Below are positions 30,421 to 40,482 of a stretch of 64,000 nt of DNA, one piece after another (positions within the stretch are counted from its first letter, which is position 1; each line of letters opens with the position of its first letter). A program made the translations under genes and the position numbers. Source of the stretch: Ornithorhynchus anatinus (Eukaryota > Chordata > Mammalia > Monotremata > Ornithorhynchidae); contig NC_041751.1 of assembly GCF_004115215.2 (NCBI RefSeq), forward strand, positions 32,647,798-32,711,797, read 5' to 3'. The notes under the pieces were generated by a model. The model made no database searches, was not told where the DNA came from, and saw nothing but the letters and a program-made list of their open reading frames with translations.

Positions 30421-30724
30421 TCCGTGGGCTTCTCAGATAATTGCTGGGAGAGATCTGGGAGAGATCTGGGCTCATCTCGTCCCAGGTTGGCCGTCAGGAG
30501 GGAGGGGAGTCTCAGCAATTCCAGAGAGGTCCAGGTTCAAGTGTCAGAGTGGATTAGTGCTCAGCTAATCTCTCATTTACTTTCTCTTTCTCTCTCATCA
30601 CTCCCCGAGGGAGGGGAGAGATGAGGAAAGCCGCTGATAAATGCTGCCTCAGCCTTATCCCTTTAGAGTCTGACTGACTGCAAGGTGCCCTCCCAGTCAG
30701 CCCGACCGATGGAGACGGGTGAGT
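30421..30724 (+). promoter_or_regulatory. Cassette D: putative promoter and 5' exon of V1R-7
   Basis: Has AGATAATTGCTGG but the first homeodomain-like core is deleted, and GGGAGAGATCTG is doubled. The palindrome reads CTCCCCGAGGGAG, followed by GCCGCTGATAAATGCTGCC. ATGGAGACGGGTGAGTAGGA ends it with the donor GT at 30719. Upstream 120 bases (30290-30420) are also conserved. A second, shorter copy of the block lies 0.63 kb downstream (31183-31354), so V1R-7 has two candidate first exons. Confidence 0.68.
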
Positions 30725-31182
30725 AGGATAAGGTCCCCCTCTTCTGTCGGTGCGTTTTCTGGGCTTTCCCGTAAAACCTCTACAGCTTCATATTGGAGCT
30801 CTGGGGTGGGAGCCGGGGCTGGTCACCCCTGAAAAGCCTTCTCCCAGGGCCACCACCTTCCCAATCCCGGAACCTCTGGAGCAGAGGCCCTTCGGCATCA
30901 GACCGGATCCGCTCCTGTCTGAGGTCTCAGAAAGGATCGGTTTTAATCTCCATATGTAGAAGGCAAAGTGTTGCCATCCGGCTGACCGTGACGGGCTGGA
31001 CCGGGCAGAGAGAAGCAGCTGAGCAGCACTCGTCTACCTATTCCCCATGGTTCCCCCCTCCCTTCTTCTGCATCCGTTGCTCCCAGAATAGCAGGGCTGC
31101 GGTGACCGTGGCTCGGGAGAACCTTTTTCTTGATCCTTCTCAGCCACCCTCCTGACACCTCAAGAATGGTCCAATGATACCA

Positions 31183-31187
31183 AAGAT

Positions 31188-31218
<31 letters not shown>

Positions 31219-31354
31219 TACACTAATTACTTCTTGAGGGAGGGCACAGATGAGGAGAATGGCCCATAAAATGCTACCTCAGTCTTGACCCACCCAAGTC
31301 CGACTTCCCCCGATTTGCCCCTCCAGCCAGCACGATTGATGGAGATGGGTGACG
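31183..31354 (+). promoter_or_regulatory. Cassette E: partial second first-exon block of V1R-7
   Basis: Begins in the CA-rich stretch (CTCACACACACACACACATA), keeps a weak palindrome (TTCTTGAGGGAGG), CCCATAAAATGCTACC in place of GATAAATG, and ATGGAGATGGGTGACG, a weaker donor than GGTGAGTAGG. The homeodomain-like pair is missing. The sequence between D and E and that after E are also copies of each other (CAGCACCCATCTCCC / CAGCACTCGTCTACC; GGGCTGCAGGGACTATGGCC / GGGCTGCGGTGACCGTGGCT as diverged pairs), which shows a local tandem duplication of exon 1 plus intron. Confidence 0.6.
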
Positions 31355-31536
31355 TCCCTCTGTCGGCGTGGTTTCCGGATTTTCCCTAAATCTGCAGGTT
31401 CAGATTGGAGCTTAGTACGGCTCTCCGACGGCTCCCAGGTGGCTCCTGGGAGGGAGGACTGGGGCAGAGCGAGGACGCTGCACAGCACCCATCTCCCTGT
31501 GCCCCACGATTCCCCCTCCCTCCTTCTGCAGCTGTA

Positions 31537-31785
31537 ATAATAATAATAATGGCGTTTACTAAGCGCTTACTAAGTGCCAAGCATTGTTCTAAGCCCTGGG
31601 GTAGATACAAGGTAATCAGATTGTCCCACGTGGGGCTCACAGTCTTCATCCCCATTTTACAGATGAAGCACAGAGAAGTTCAGTTGCTTGCTCAAGGTCA
31701 CAGAGCAGACAAGTGGCGGGATTAGAACCCATGTCCTCTGATTCCCAAGCCCGGGCTCTTGCCACTAATCCACGCTGCTTCCCAT
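31537..31785 (-). mobile_element. Mon-1 SINE in intron 1 of V1R-7
   Basis: Antisense copy with an AAT tail; splits the TTCTGCAGCTGT / TGTGTCTGCTGCGG block of the intron. Confidence 0.9.
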
Positions 31786-31914
31786 GCTGTGTCTGCTGCG
31801 GTAGCGGGGCTGCAGGGACTATGGCCTGGGAGAGGCTCCTTTCTGTCCCCTCTTCACTGCCCTCCAAGACACCCCTGACCCAGAAATGCTCCCCACTTCC
31901 ACAGTAGTAAGAGG

Positions 31915-32008
31915 AGTAGAGTGGGCAGGGACAGCTATACCGCAGAGATCTCTACTTCAGCCCTGGGTAGTAAAGTTGGAGGTGGAAATATCCCAGACCA
32001 GTGTTGCA
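31915..32008 (+). other. Putative 5'-untranslated exon 2 of V1R-7
   Basis: Follows acceptor CCCCACTTCCACAG (ending 31914) and aligns with 35433-35535, 49679-49783 and 56757-56849. The donor present in the last two is replaced here by an L2 tail beginning right after GTTGCAAC, so the exon may be unusable or end elsewhere. Confidence 0.45.
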
Positions 32009-32061
32009 ACAATAGTATTGATTGAGCACTTACCGTGTGAAGAACGCTGAAATAAGCACTC

Positions 32062-32328
32062 TTATAATGGTATTTGTTAGGTGCCCAGTATCTGCCAGGC
32101 ACAGTTCTAAGCACTGGGATAGATACAGAGTAATCAGGTCAAACAGAATCTATCCCGACGTGGGACTCGCAGTCTTAACCCCCGATATACAGATGAGGGA
32201 ACTGAGGCCCAGAGAAGTGAAGCGACTTGCCCAAGGTCACACAGCAGACAAGTGACAGAGCCGGGATTAGAACCCACATCCTCTGACCCCTGGCTTTGTT
32301 CTCTCCCCTAGAGCACACTGCTTCTCTG
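32062..32328 (-). mobile_element. Mon-1 SINE
   Basis: Antisense, TAATGGTATTTGTTAGGTG to GAGCACACTGCTTCTCTG; a 50-base antisense L2 tail lies on its left (32009-32061). Confidence 0.88.
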
Positions 32329-32334
32329 AACTCT

Positions 32335-32486
32335 TTATATGGTTCTCTCACTCTCCTTCATCTTTCCTCTCTTTTCCTCTCTCCTCATCTCTTTTTTTCT
32401 CCTCTCTCTCGCTCTTTCTCCCTCCCTCTCGCTATCATCTTTTTCTTTATCTTTTCCAACCTCTTCCTCTTCCTCCTGCCACTTCC
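32335..32486 (+). repeat. Pyrimidine tract and acceptor before V1R-7
   Basis: CT-rich run ending in CACTTCCAG (AG at 32487-32488); a second AG follows in GATCTACAG (32500). Confidence 0.7.
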
Positions 32487-32537
32487 AGGTTGATCTACAG
32501 GAAGTTTCCTTTAGTTTTGAAATGAGCATTCAAGAGA

Positions 32538-33467
32538 ATGGAAGCCAGGGACATCCCCTTTGGAACTGTGATGCTTTTTCAGATCGGCATCGGTGTCTCG
32601 GTGAACATCTTCCTCCTCCTGTTTTATGCCCGTGAGGTCTCTGGCAGCCACAAGCCCAGCTCCTCTGACCTGATCCTCGCCCACCTCGCCTTGGCCAACA
32701 CCGTCATCCTCCTCACCTATGGAATCCCCGAGACCATGTCGATTTGGGGATGGAGAAATTTCCTGGATGTTTTCGGATGTAAAATCTGTATGTATGTATA
32801 CCGAGTGGGCCGGGGTCTTGCCATCTGCACCACCTGCCTTCTGAGCGTCTTTCAAGCCGTCACCATCAGTCCCAGCACCACCCCCTGGGCAGGAATTAAA
32901 GCCAAGTTACCCAAGTGCATCATCCCCTTCTGTGTTCTTTCCTGGGTCCTCAATCTGCTGATAGATTTAAGTACACCCATCCACATGACAAGCCCACAGA
33001 ACAGCAGCCTTGTTCGAGTCGTACTGGATCTCAAATATTGTTCAAAAGTCATTGCCAGTGCAGAAAAGGGTCTGATCATTGCAGTTGCTCTCTCCCTGCG
33101 GGATCTGTTCTTCGTAGTTCTCATGAGCGCGGCCAGCGGGTACATGGTGTTTGTCCTGCAAAGACACCACCGGCGGGTCCGGCACCTCCACGGGCCCGGA
33201 CGCTCCCCCAAGACAATGCCTGAGGTCAGGGCGGCCAAGAAAGTCATCGCCCTGGTCACCCTCTACGTCCTCCTCTATGGAAGACAGTCAGTCACGCTGA
33301 GCGTGATCCTGAACATGAAGGAAAAGTCTCCTCTCCTCATGAACACCCACATGGTCCTGGCATTTACCTTCTCAGCCATCAGTCCATTCCTGATGGCCCA
33401 CGGTGACCGGAGAATAGGAACATTCTGGAAAAAAGGATCTCCCGTCTCCAACCCGGGTGCTCCATAG
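32538..33467 (+). CDS. V1R-7: vomeronasal type-1 receptor, intact
   Basis: Full 309-codon receptor with the family's usual length. TM1 about residues 8-30, TM2 44-63, TM3 82-110 with C81 (likely disulfide partner C168), CTTCLLSVFQ at 97-106, TM4 127-147, N-glycosylation NSS at 155, LDLKYC to 168, TM5 184-207, HHRRVRHLHGPGRS 210-223, TM6 235-255, TM7 269-287. The ATG at 32538 matches the start of all related copies; an earlier ATG in the exon (32522) is out of frame. Oddities: the SPGTSRW loop reads SPSTTPW and the C-terminal IHSDRR motif reads AHGDRR. It shares GIPETMSIWGWRNF with V1R-5/V1R-6. Two first-exon cassettes (D, E) lie 1.2-1.8 kb upstream. Expected in vomeronasal neurons; ligand unknown. 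Confidence 0.96.
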   Translation: MEARDIPFGTVMLFQIGIGVSVNIFLLLFYAREVSGSHKPSSSDLILAHLALANTVILLTYGIPETMSIWGWRNFLDVFGCKICMYVYRVGRGLAICTTCLLSVFQAVTISPSTTPWAGIKAKLPKCIIPFCVLSWVLNLLIDLSTPIHMTSPQNSSLVRVVLDLKYCSKVIASAEKGLIIAVALSLRDLFFVVLMSAASGYMVFVLQRHHRRVRHLHGPGRSPKTMPEVRAAKKVIALVTLYVLLYGRQSVTLSVILNMKEKSPLLMNTHMVLAFTFSAISPFLMAHGDRRIGTFWKKGSPVSNPGAP

Positions 33468-33579
33468 GGTCCTTGGAAATCCTCTTTTCTGCCCTCCCGC
33501 CCGCCTGTCGGCCCGGCTGCTTGTCCCCCAGCTCTCATCGAGCTGCCACATTTTCAAGAGAGGAGAAAGTGATAATTAC

Positions 33580-33875
33580 TAATGATAGTATTGATTAAAT
33601 GCCTACTAGTGTGCCAAGCCCAGTGCTAATCGGTGAGATGGATACAAGACTATCAGATCGGATCAGATGTAGGCCCTTTTCCACACAGGGCTTGCAGTCT
33701 AAGAGGGAGGGTGGCGACTTATTTTATCCCCGTTTTACAGAGGAGGAAATGGAGGCCAAGGAAGGTTAAGTGGCTTGCCCAAAGTCACAAAGCTGGCCAA
33801 TAGCAGAGGTGGGACTATTGACCACGTCAACTGACTCTCAATCTCATTCTCTTTCCTCTGGACCGGACTGCCCGG
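33580..33875 (-). mobile_element. Mon-1 SINE, old
   Basis: Antisense order of blocks is complete but heavily substituted (GAGGAGGAAATGGAGGCCAAG). Confidence 0.7.
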
Positions 33876-34202
33876 TTTTAAGGCAAAAAGTGATAAGCTA
33901 AGTAGAGTTTTCCTCTGGAAACGCTATCTTGTGCTTCGTTGTGTTCCCCCACTCCAATAAATGGACGCGATCTTATGAAATTTTTTTTTAAATGATAAAC
34001 TCGCTATGGAGCTGTGATCATATTACAGTGCAACTCTGTAACAGTAATAATTTTGAGTTTGATACTGGTCTCTGGAAATAGTTTCAAAGGGTGAACTTGC
34101 ACCTAGAATTCAGCCAAAGCACTGGAGATTTGTCACTAAGTTTAAACTGATCATGATAAAAATTGCGATATTTCTTAAGTGCTCTATGCTCCAAATGTTC
34201 TA
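33876..34202. other. AT-rich intergenic sequence after V1R-7
   Basis: No recognised element. An AATAAA at 33956-33961 could end the V1R-7 transcript, but one hexamer is weak support. Confidence 0.3.
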
Positions 34203-34400
34203 ATCAATCAACCAATTATTTATTGAGCACTTACTGTGTGCAGGCTACTAGATTAAGTGCTTGGGAGAGTACAATATAACAGTGTAATAGACACATTCCC
34301 TGTCCACAGTAAGCTAACAAGCTAGAGGGGGAGACGGATATTAATAGAAATAAATAAATTACAGATTTGTACATTAAGTGCTTTGGGGCTGGGAGGGAGG
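34203..34400 (-). mobile_element. L2 3' tail
   Basis: CAATCAACCAATTATTTATT to TTGTACATTAAGTGCTTTGGGG. Confidence 0.88.
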
Positions 34401-34407
34401 ATGAACA

Positions 34408-34615
34408 AGCTCTATTAAGCACCGGGGAAGATACAAGATAATCAGGTCAGACACTTCACATGAAGATCACATTCTAAGACAGAGAGTAATGCAGGGAAAA
34501 AGAAGTAAGTCATCTACATTTTACAGATGAGGAAACCGAAGCAGAGAAAACTTAAGTGATTTTCCTGAAGACATACAGCAGGTAGTGACAGAATTGAAAT
34601 TAGAACCCAGGCTCT
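34408..34615 (-). mobile_element. Mon-1 SINE, truncated
   Basis: GCTCTATTAAGCACCGGGG to TAGAACCCAGGCTCTC; both ends missing. Confidence 0.7.
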
Positions 34616-34828
34616 CTATTGATTTACTGATTAAATGGGTGTGTGGGAGCTTAAGTAAAACATCAAGATTAGTTTATGAGAGCGACAAACCCAAGTTGAA
34701 AACTTAATTGAAGAAGATGAAATAGCACACCAGAGGCAGAGGCTAAACTGTGGGCCAGAGCTGCGAGGCCTCCAGGGCCCTAGGATATGGCACTGTTGCT
34801 GCCTTATCTCTCCATGGGCATCTCTGAT

Positions 34829-35129
34829 GGTCAATTAGGAGTAGGTAATTATGGGGAGATGCGTGGGCTACCTTGTCCCAGATCAGTGGGCAGCAGGGAG
34901 GGGAATCTGGGCATTTCCAGAGATGTCCCAATCCGAGTGTCAGAGGGGATTAGTGCTCAGCGGGTCACTTTTTCACACACACACACACACACACACACTC
35001 ATTACTCCTTGCGGGAGGGCAGAGATGAGGAAAAGCAGCTGATAAATGTTACCTCAGCCTTGTCCTTTCAGAGTCTGACTACCCTGGAGAAGCCCTCCTA
35101 GTCAACAAGAACGACGGAGACGGGTGAGT
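34829..35129 (+). promoter_or_regulatory. Cassette F: putative promoter and 5' exon of V1R-8
   Basis: GGTCAATTAG and GGTAATTAT keep the inverted homeodomain-like pair. Then AGATGTCCCAATCCGAGTGT, a (CA)n run at 34974-34999, a weakened palindrome (CTCCTTGCGGGAG), GCAGCTGATAAATGTTACC and donor ACGGGTGAGTAGGAT with GT at 35124. The ATG usually found before the donor reads ACG. The coding exon is 2.8 kb downstream. Confidence 0.7.
34974..34999 (+). repeat. (CA)n microsatellite within cassette F
   Basis: Thirteen CA units, an expansion of the short CA-rich stretch found at this place in the other cassettes. Confidence 0.95.
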
Positions 35130-35432
35130 AGGATCAAGCCACATCTCTCTCAGTGCGGTTTCCTTAAAAACTCGGAGGCTTCAGATTAGAGTTTAGCACA
35201 GCTCTCCAGTGGCTCCCAGGAAGTGGCCGGCAGGGAGGACTGGGGCAGGGACAGAGGAGGCTGCGCAGCACACGTCTCCCTGTGCCCCACGGTTCTCCCT
35301 TCTTCCTTCTGCGGCCACTTCTCCTGGGGTAGCGGGGCTGCGGAGACCGTGACCCGGGAGAAACTGGTTCCTGTTCCCTCTCGGCCACCCTCCGGGACAA
35401 CCCTGATCCAGCAATGCCCCCACCTTCCTTAG

Positions 35433-35535
35433 GAGCAGGAAAGGTAAACTGGGCAGAGACGGCCATGCCACGGAGATCCCCGCTTCGGCCCTGGTAGTTG
35501 GGTTGGAGGCGGAACTATCCCGGACCAATGTTGCA
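35433..35535 (+). other. Putative 5'-untranslated exon 2 of V1R-8
   Basis: Acceptor CACCTTCCTTAG ends at 35432. The exon aligns over its full length with 31915-32008 and ends the same way (CCAATGTTGCAA) against an L2 tail, without a consensus donor. Confidence 0.45.
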
Positions 35536-35536
35536 A

Positions 35537-35636
35537 TCAATCGATCGATTGTGTTTATTGAGCACTTACTGTGTGCAGAGCATGGGAGAGTGGAACAAAG
35601 GAGGACTAAAGGGAGAGACAGATATTCAAATAAATT
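35537..35636 (-). mobile_element. L2 tail, internally deleted
   Basis: CAATCGATCGATTGTGTTTATT, CTTACTGTGTGCAGAGCA (as two blocks), then a jump to GACAGATATTCAAATAAATT. Confidence 0.75.
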
Positions 35637-35925
35637 GGAGAAACAGTGTGACTTAGCGGATAGAACATGGGCCTGGGAGTCAGAAGGACCAGGTTTCTGA
35701 CCCCGTCTGTTGTGTCCTTGGGCATGTCACTTCACTTCTCTCTGCTTCAGTTACCTCATCTGTAAATCGGTGATTAAGGCTTTGAGCCCATCTGGGACGG
35801 GGACTGTGTCCAACCTGATTACCTTGTATCTTCCCAAGCGCTTAGAATAATGTTTGGCAGAAAGTAAGTGCTTGGCAAATACCACAATTATTGTTATTAT
35901 TATTTTTATTATTATTAGAGAGCCA
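35637..35925 (+). mobile_element. Mon-1 SINE
   Basis: GGAGAAACAGTGTGACTTAG to TTGGCAAATACCACAATT and an ATT tail. Confidence 0.88.
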
Positions 35926-36065
35926 AGTTCTTGTTCTGTACGAGCTCCCTTCACACTCCCCCGTTTAGACTCCCACTACGTCTTTCCTCCTGACTCTCAG
36001 ATTTCCTTTCTTTCTCCTCTCTTCCTCTAGCATTCTTTGCCTCTCCATCCTTCCTGGGTCATAGA

Positions 36066-36328
36066 AATAATAATGATGATAGTATTTGTTAAGTCCTTAC
36101 GGTGTGCCAAGCACTGTTCTAAGCACTGGGGTAGATACAAGGTAATCGCGTTGAACCACGTGGGGCTCACGGTCTGAATCCCCATTTTACAGATGAGGTA
36201 ATTGAGGCACAGAGAAGTTAGGTGGCTTGCCCAAGGTCACACAGCAGACAAGTGGCAGAGGCCGAATTAGAACCCACGACCTCTGCCTCCCAAGCCCGCG
36301 CTCTTTCCGCTAAGCCACGCTGCTTCGC
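36066..36328 (-). mobile_element. Mon-1 SINE
   Basis: TAATGATGATAGTATTTGTT to CTAAGCCACGCTGCTTCG; a further 34-base head fragment lies at 36527-36560. Confidence 0.9.
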
Positions 36329-36569
36329 CTTTCCCCTTTAGTCCATGTCCCAGTCAGTGTGACTCTCGCATCTGTGCCCTTCTGTCAGTGAGATGCAGAG
36401 AGGGGTGACCCCAACGGGGGTATTCTTACTAATGGGGTGCAGAAAGTCGAGTTTTTTCATCAGAACTAAAGCCCAACTCTCGTCTAAGATTGTGCTGGCT
36501 TGCTGCAATGGAGAGAGGGAAAGGGAAGCCCGGGCTCTTTCCACTAAGCCATGCCGCTTTCCCTCATTT

Positions 36570-36955
36570 GCGAGGAGCAGAGACAGTGAGCTGGGGACTA
36601 GTGGGAAAAGAGAGTTGAGAGGTGAGGTGGGGAAAGACGGAGAAGAACCAAGGGGGTGATGGTGAGGAACTTTCGTTTAAGAAGGTGGGATGCGGGGAGT
36701 CAATGCTGGGTCTTGAGGAGAGGAGATATGTGGATCCAGCAATCCTTTGAGAATATTATTCATCCAGTAGTAGGGAAGAGCAGCGAGGAGGCTGATGCAA
36801 AAGCCTGACAGCGATATGACTGGACCTCATGGCAGGATGGTCACTCTTTGGATGGAGAGGAAAGGGGTGGATCCTGGAGCACATGCGTAAGAAAGACCAG
36901 CAGGATTTAGCAGAGGATGGAATGTGACAACTGAGAGGGAGGAGTACGTAGGGGT
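36570..36955 (-). mobile_element. L2 ORF2 fragment
   Basis: Antisense blocks GAGGAGAGGAGATATGTGGA, GAGGAGGCTGATGC and TTTGGATGGAGAGGAAAGG match the young L2 copies' order. Confidence 0.65.
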
Positions 36956-36959
36956 GTGT

Positions 36960-37220
36960 GTTTTGGTATTTGTTAAGCATATACTATGTGTCAAACAATG
37001 ATCTAAGTGCAGGGGAAGGTACAAGTCAATTAGCTTGGAAACAGCTCTGACCCTCAGGGGGTTCACAGCCCAAGTAGGGGGGAGGACTGGAATTTAATCC
37101 TCGTTTCACAGCCGAGGAAACTGGGGCACAGAGAAGCCAAGTGCTTGCCCAAGCTCCCACAGCAGGCGATTGGCAGAGCCGATAGGAAAACCCAGGTCCT
37201 CTGACTCCCAGGCCCCTATT
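36960..37220 (-). mobile_element. Mon-1 SINE
   Basis: TTTTGGTATTTGTTAAGCAT to CTGACTCCCAGGCCCC; head end missing. Confidence 0.85.
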
Positions 37221-37243
37221 TATGTGTAATAACAATACTACTG

Positions 37244-37515
37244 CGAATAATAATAATAATTGTGGTGTCTGTTTAACACTTACTATATGAGCTAAGCACT
37301 GTACTAGGCGGTGGGGTGGTTAAAAGGAATTGGGTTGGACATAGTCCCCGTCCCACACTGGGCTCACAGTCTTAATCCCCATTTTATAGATGAGGTAATT
37401 GAGGCACAGAGAAGTGAAGTGATTTGCCCAAGGTCACACAGCAGACAAGTGGCAGAGCCGGGATTCTTCTAATTCCCAGGCCCTTGCTCTAGCCACTAGG
37501 CCATGCTACTTCTCA
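37244..37515 (-). mobile_element. Mon-1 SINE
   Basis: TTGTGGTGTCTGTTTAACAC to TAGGCCATGCTACTTCTCA. Confidence 0.88.
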
Positions 37516-37571
37516 GCATGTGTGTGTGTATGTGCTTGTCTATCTGTTGTTCATCTCTGTCTCCCTGAATA

Positions 37572-37580
37572 TAGATAGAT

Positions 37581-37628
<48 letters not shown>
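37572..37628 (+). repeat. (GATA)n microsatellite
   Basis: About thirteen tandem GATA units; a broken continuation (ATAGATAGATATAGATAG) reappears at 37825-37850 beyond a SINE, so the SINE likely inserted in the array. Confidence 0.95.
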
Positions 37629-37826
37629 TAAATTGTGGTATTTATTAAGCACTTACTATGTGCAAAGCACTGTTCTAAGCGCTGGAGGATACAAGGTGAA
37701 CAGGTTGTCCCACGTGGGGCTCACCGTTTTAATCCCCATTTGACAGATGAGGTAACTGAGGTATAGAGAAGTTAAGTGACTTGCCCAAGGTCACACGGCT
37801 GACTAGCGGCAGAGCCGGGATTAGAT
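37629..37826 (-). mobile_element. Mon-1 SINE inserted in the GATA array
   Basis: Antisense copy ending at GAGCCGGGATTAG, flanked by GATA repeats on both sides; the head is missing. Confidence 0.88.
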
Positions 37827-37926
37827 ATAGATAGATATAGATAGATATATCTCCGTCTCTTTCTTTCTCACTCTTTTCCTTGCCCAACAGGAGGTTTCCT
37901 CCAATCCTAACTGAAATTTCAAGACA

Positions 37927-38856
37927 ATGGTCGCCAGTGACCTCCCTTTGGGGATCATGATGCTGCTACAGATCAGCATTGGAACCTCAGCGAACATCTT
38001 CCTCTTCCTGTTTTACACCCGTGCGGTCTTTGCCAGCCACAAGTCCAGCTCCTCCGACGTGATCCTCGCCCACCTGGTCTTGGCCAACACCGTCATCCTC
38101 CTCGCCAGCGGAATCCCTGAGACCGTGTCAGCTTGGGGGCCGAGTAATTTCCTGAATGACGTTGGCTGTAAGATCCTCATCTACCTGTACCGAGTAGCCC
38201 GGGGTCTCGCCATCTGCACCACCTGCCTCCTGAGCGTCTTCCAGGCCGTCACCGTCAGCCCCGGCACCTCCAGGTGGGCGGGGGTCAAAGCCAAATTGAA
38301 CAGGGGCATCCTCCCCTCCTGTGTTCTCTCTTGGGTCCTCAACATGTTCATAGACTTTTCTACGCTGTTGTACATGACTGGGCCCCAGAACAGCAGCAGG
38401 GTTCGAATCATATTGGATCTGAAATATTGCTCCACAGTCAGTGTCGGTGCAGGCATCACCCTGTTAAATGCAATTGGTCATTCCCTCTGGGATCTGTTCT
38501 TCGTGGGGTCCATGAGCGTGGCCAGCGGCTACATGGTGTTTGTCCTGCACAGACACCACCGGCGGGTCCGGCACCTCCACGGGACCGGACGCTCCCCCGG
38601 GGCGTTGCCCGAGGTCCGGGCGGCCAAGAGAGTCGTCACCCTGGTCATCCTCTACGTCCTCCTCTACGGGCGACAGACAATCACGCTAGGCGTTATGATA
38701 AACACGAAAGAGAAATCTCCCCTGCTGGTGAACGTCCACATGGTGCTGTCCTTCACCTTCTCAGCCGTCAGTCCCTTCCTGATGATCCACAGCGACAGGA
38801 GGATAAGGAGGTTCTGGAAAAGGGAATCTCCCGATTCTGACACGAATCCCTCGTAG
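37927..38856 (+). CDS. V1R-8: vomeronasal type-1 receptor, intact
   Basis: 309 codons, no lesions. The acceptor TTGCCCAACAG ends at 37890, and 36 untranslated bases precede the ATG at 37927. Family features: NIFLFLFY in TM1, GIPETVSAWG, C81 in GCKILIYLYRV, CTTCLLSVFQAVTVSPGTSRW, NSS glycosylation at 155, C168, HHRRVRHLHGTGRS, RAAKRVVTLVILYVLLYGRQ, NTKEKSPLLVN and a C-terminal RRFWKRESPDS. Unusual residues: KLNRG replaces the KLPKC/W that ends the second cytoplasmic loop, and SLWDLFF replaces SLRDLFF at the start of TM5. It is closest to V1R-10 and V1R-11. Cassette F and a possible exon 2 lie upstream. Confidence 0.96.
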   Translation: MVASDLPLGIMMLLQISIGTSANIFLFLFYTRAVFASHKSSSSDVILAHLVLANTVILLASGIPETVSAWGPSNFLNDVGCKILIYLYRVARGLAICTTCLLSVFQAVTVSPGTSRWAGVKAKLNRGILPSCVLSWVLNMFIDFSTLLYMTGPQNSSRVRIILDLKYCSTVSVGAGITLLNAIGHSLWDLFFVGSMSVASGYMVFVLHRHHRRVRHLHGTGRSPGALPEVRAAKRVVTLVILYVLLYGRQTITLGVMINTKEKSPLLVNVHMVLSFTFSAVSPFLMIHSDRRIRRFWKRESPDSDTNPS

Positions 38857-39000
38857 GGTCCCAGGGGATCCTCCAGCTCTCCCCATAGGTCTCCCACTGG
38901 AATGGGGCGACCAGATGTCGCGAAATGGGCAGCACCACCCCGATTTGGGCCAGGCCCAGCGTGAGCTGCATTTATGGGCAGACGATTACAGTGACAATAG

Positions 39001-39250
39001 TAGCGTGGCTCACTGGAAAGAGCCCGGGCTTGGGAGTCAGAGGTCATGGGTTCTAATCCCGGCTCTGCCACTTGTCAGCTGTGTGACTGTGGGCAGGTCA
39101 ATTCACTTCTCTGGGCCTCAGTTACCTCATCTGTAAAATGGGGGTGAAGACTGTGAGCCTCATGTGGGACAACCTGATTACCCTGTATCTAGCGCTTAGA
39201 ACAGTGCTCCGCACATAGTAAGCGCTTGACAAATACCAACATTATTATTA
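39001..39250 (+). mobile_element. Mon-1 SINE, young, head clipped
   Basis: AGCGTGGCTCACTGGAAAG to CTTGACAAATACCAACATT. Confidence 0.92.
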
Positions 39251-39539
39251 ATTGGTTGCCCCAGTATAAGGTCAAAAGAACATCAATTAAATCCATACAG
39301 AAGAGCTCAGAGTTCTTTCGGCTTCCGTGCCGCTCTGAATCGTTCCAAGTTCCATCCATGGCTTTTAGCTGGGGACTTCTCAGTTTGAACTTGTGTTCCT
39401 CTCTCCACGTAACTTCTCTCAGTTTCCCAAAGTGGATGCACCAGTCAATAAGATAGCTCTTCCCTTCATCCATCCAGGTGTTTCTTACCCTCACCTGCCA
39501 CCGATGCAGTACGGGAACTGGGAATAGGAGTGACGCGCT
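39251..39539. other. Unassigned sequence after V1R-8
   Basis: No repeat or coding homology recognised. Confidence 0.3.
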
Positions 39540-40290
39540 GTCTCAAACACTGAGGAAAGCACAACACTAGAACAAGACACAATCCCTGCCAAAAGGAACC
39601 TCCCATTCTAATGGGGGGAGACAGACACAAGACTATTTGAGAGCAGTGAAATCAGAATAAATAACTGAGCGAACAGTGAACACGCTTATATACCCAAATG
39701 TTGAGGCTGCGTATAAATAAACACATAAGAGCTAGCTGGGGATGTTGAGTTGGTACAACCTGGAGCTTGGGAATCGATCAGGGAAGACTTGTTCGAGGTG
39801 GTGGGATTTTAGGAGGGTTTTGAAGAAGGGATGGGCTACGGTCTGATGGATTTGGGATGGGGAGAAAGGAGTTGTAGGCTGGGGGAACAGTGTGAGTGAC
39901 GGGTTGGTGGTGGGAGAATCAGGAGTGAAACACAGTTAAAAGGTGAGTTTGGAAGGAGCAAAGAGTGTGAACCAGAAAATAATGGCTTAAGAGGGTCATA
40001 TGTGAGATGGAGTGAGCTAGTGGATAACAGAGAGCAATAGAAGGCCACTGGATGCTTTCGAGAAACGAGAGAATGTGCACAAAATTAAAAAAAAAAATCA
40101 ACTGGGCATCTAAATGAATTCTGAACGGAATTAGGGGAGAGGCTGGAGTCAGGGAGGTCGGCGAGGAGACTGATGGAAATACCGTCATTATCGTAGTCGA
40201 AGCAGGATGTGACAAAGGTTTCGACCAGCGTGATGGCAATTTGGATGGAGAGGAAGGTATGGATTCAGGAGGTGCTAGTGAGGTTGGGAA
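39540..40290 (-). mobile_element. Old L2, ORF2 C-terminus and 3' region
   Basis: Antisense blocks AGGAGGGTTTTGAAGAAGGG, GATGGCAATTTGGATGGAGA and GGAGGTCGGCGAGGAGACTG lie in L2 order; the frames are badly eroded. Confidence 0.7.
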
Positions 40291-40482
40291 GCGACCTTGG
40301 CTGTGTCTCTTAACTTCTCCAGGCCTCGGTTACCTCATCCGTAAATTGGGCATTCGATTCCTGTTCCGCCTCCTACTTGGACTGTAAGAACGAGGAGGAG
40401 CAGGGACGGGGTACTCAGTATCAGTTCTATCAGTTCTATTAGATAGAACTGCAATACTATTATTATTATTATTATTATTTTC

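Noticed and set aside
32511-32855. Overlapping frames at the start of V1R-7 and similar frames in other receptors as alternative products
   Set aside because: They use the same conserved DNA in other registers and have no independent support.
33956-33961. AATAAA as polyadenylation signal of V1R-7
   Set aside because: One hexamer in AT-rich sequence after an old SINE; no downstream support.
37572-37628. CRISPR-like or satellite array
   Set aside because: Simple GATA microsatellite without spacers.
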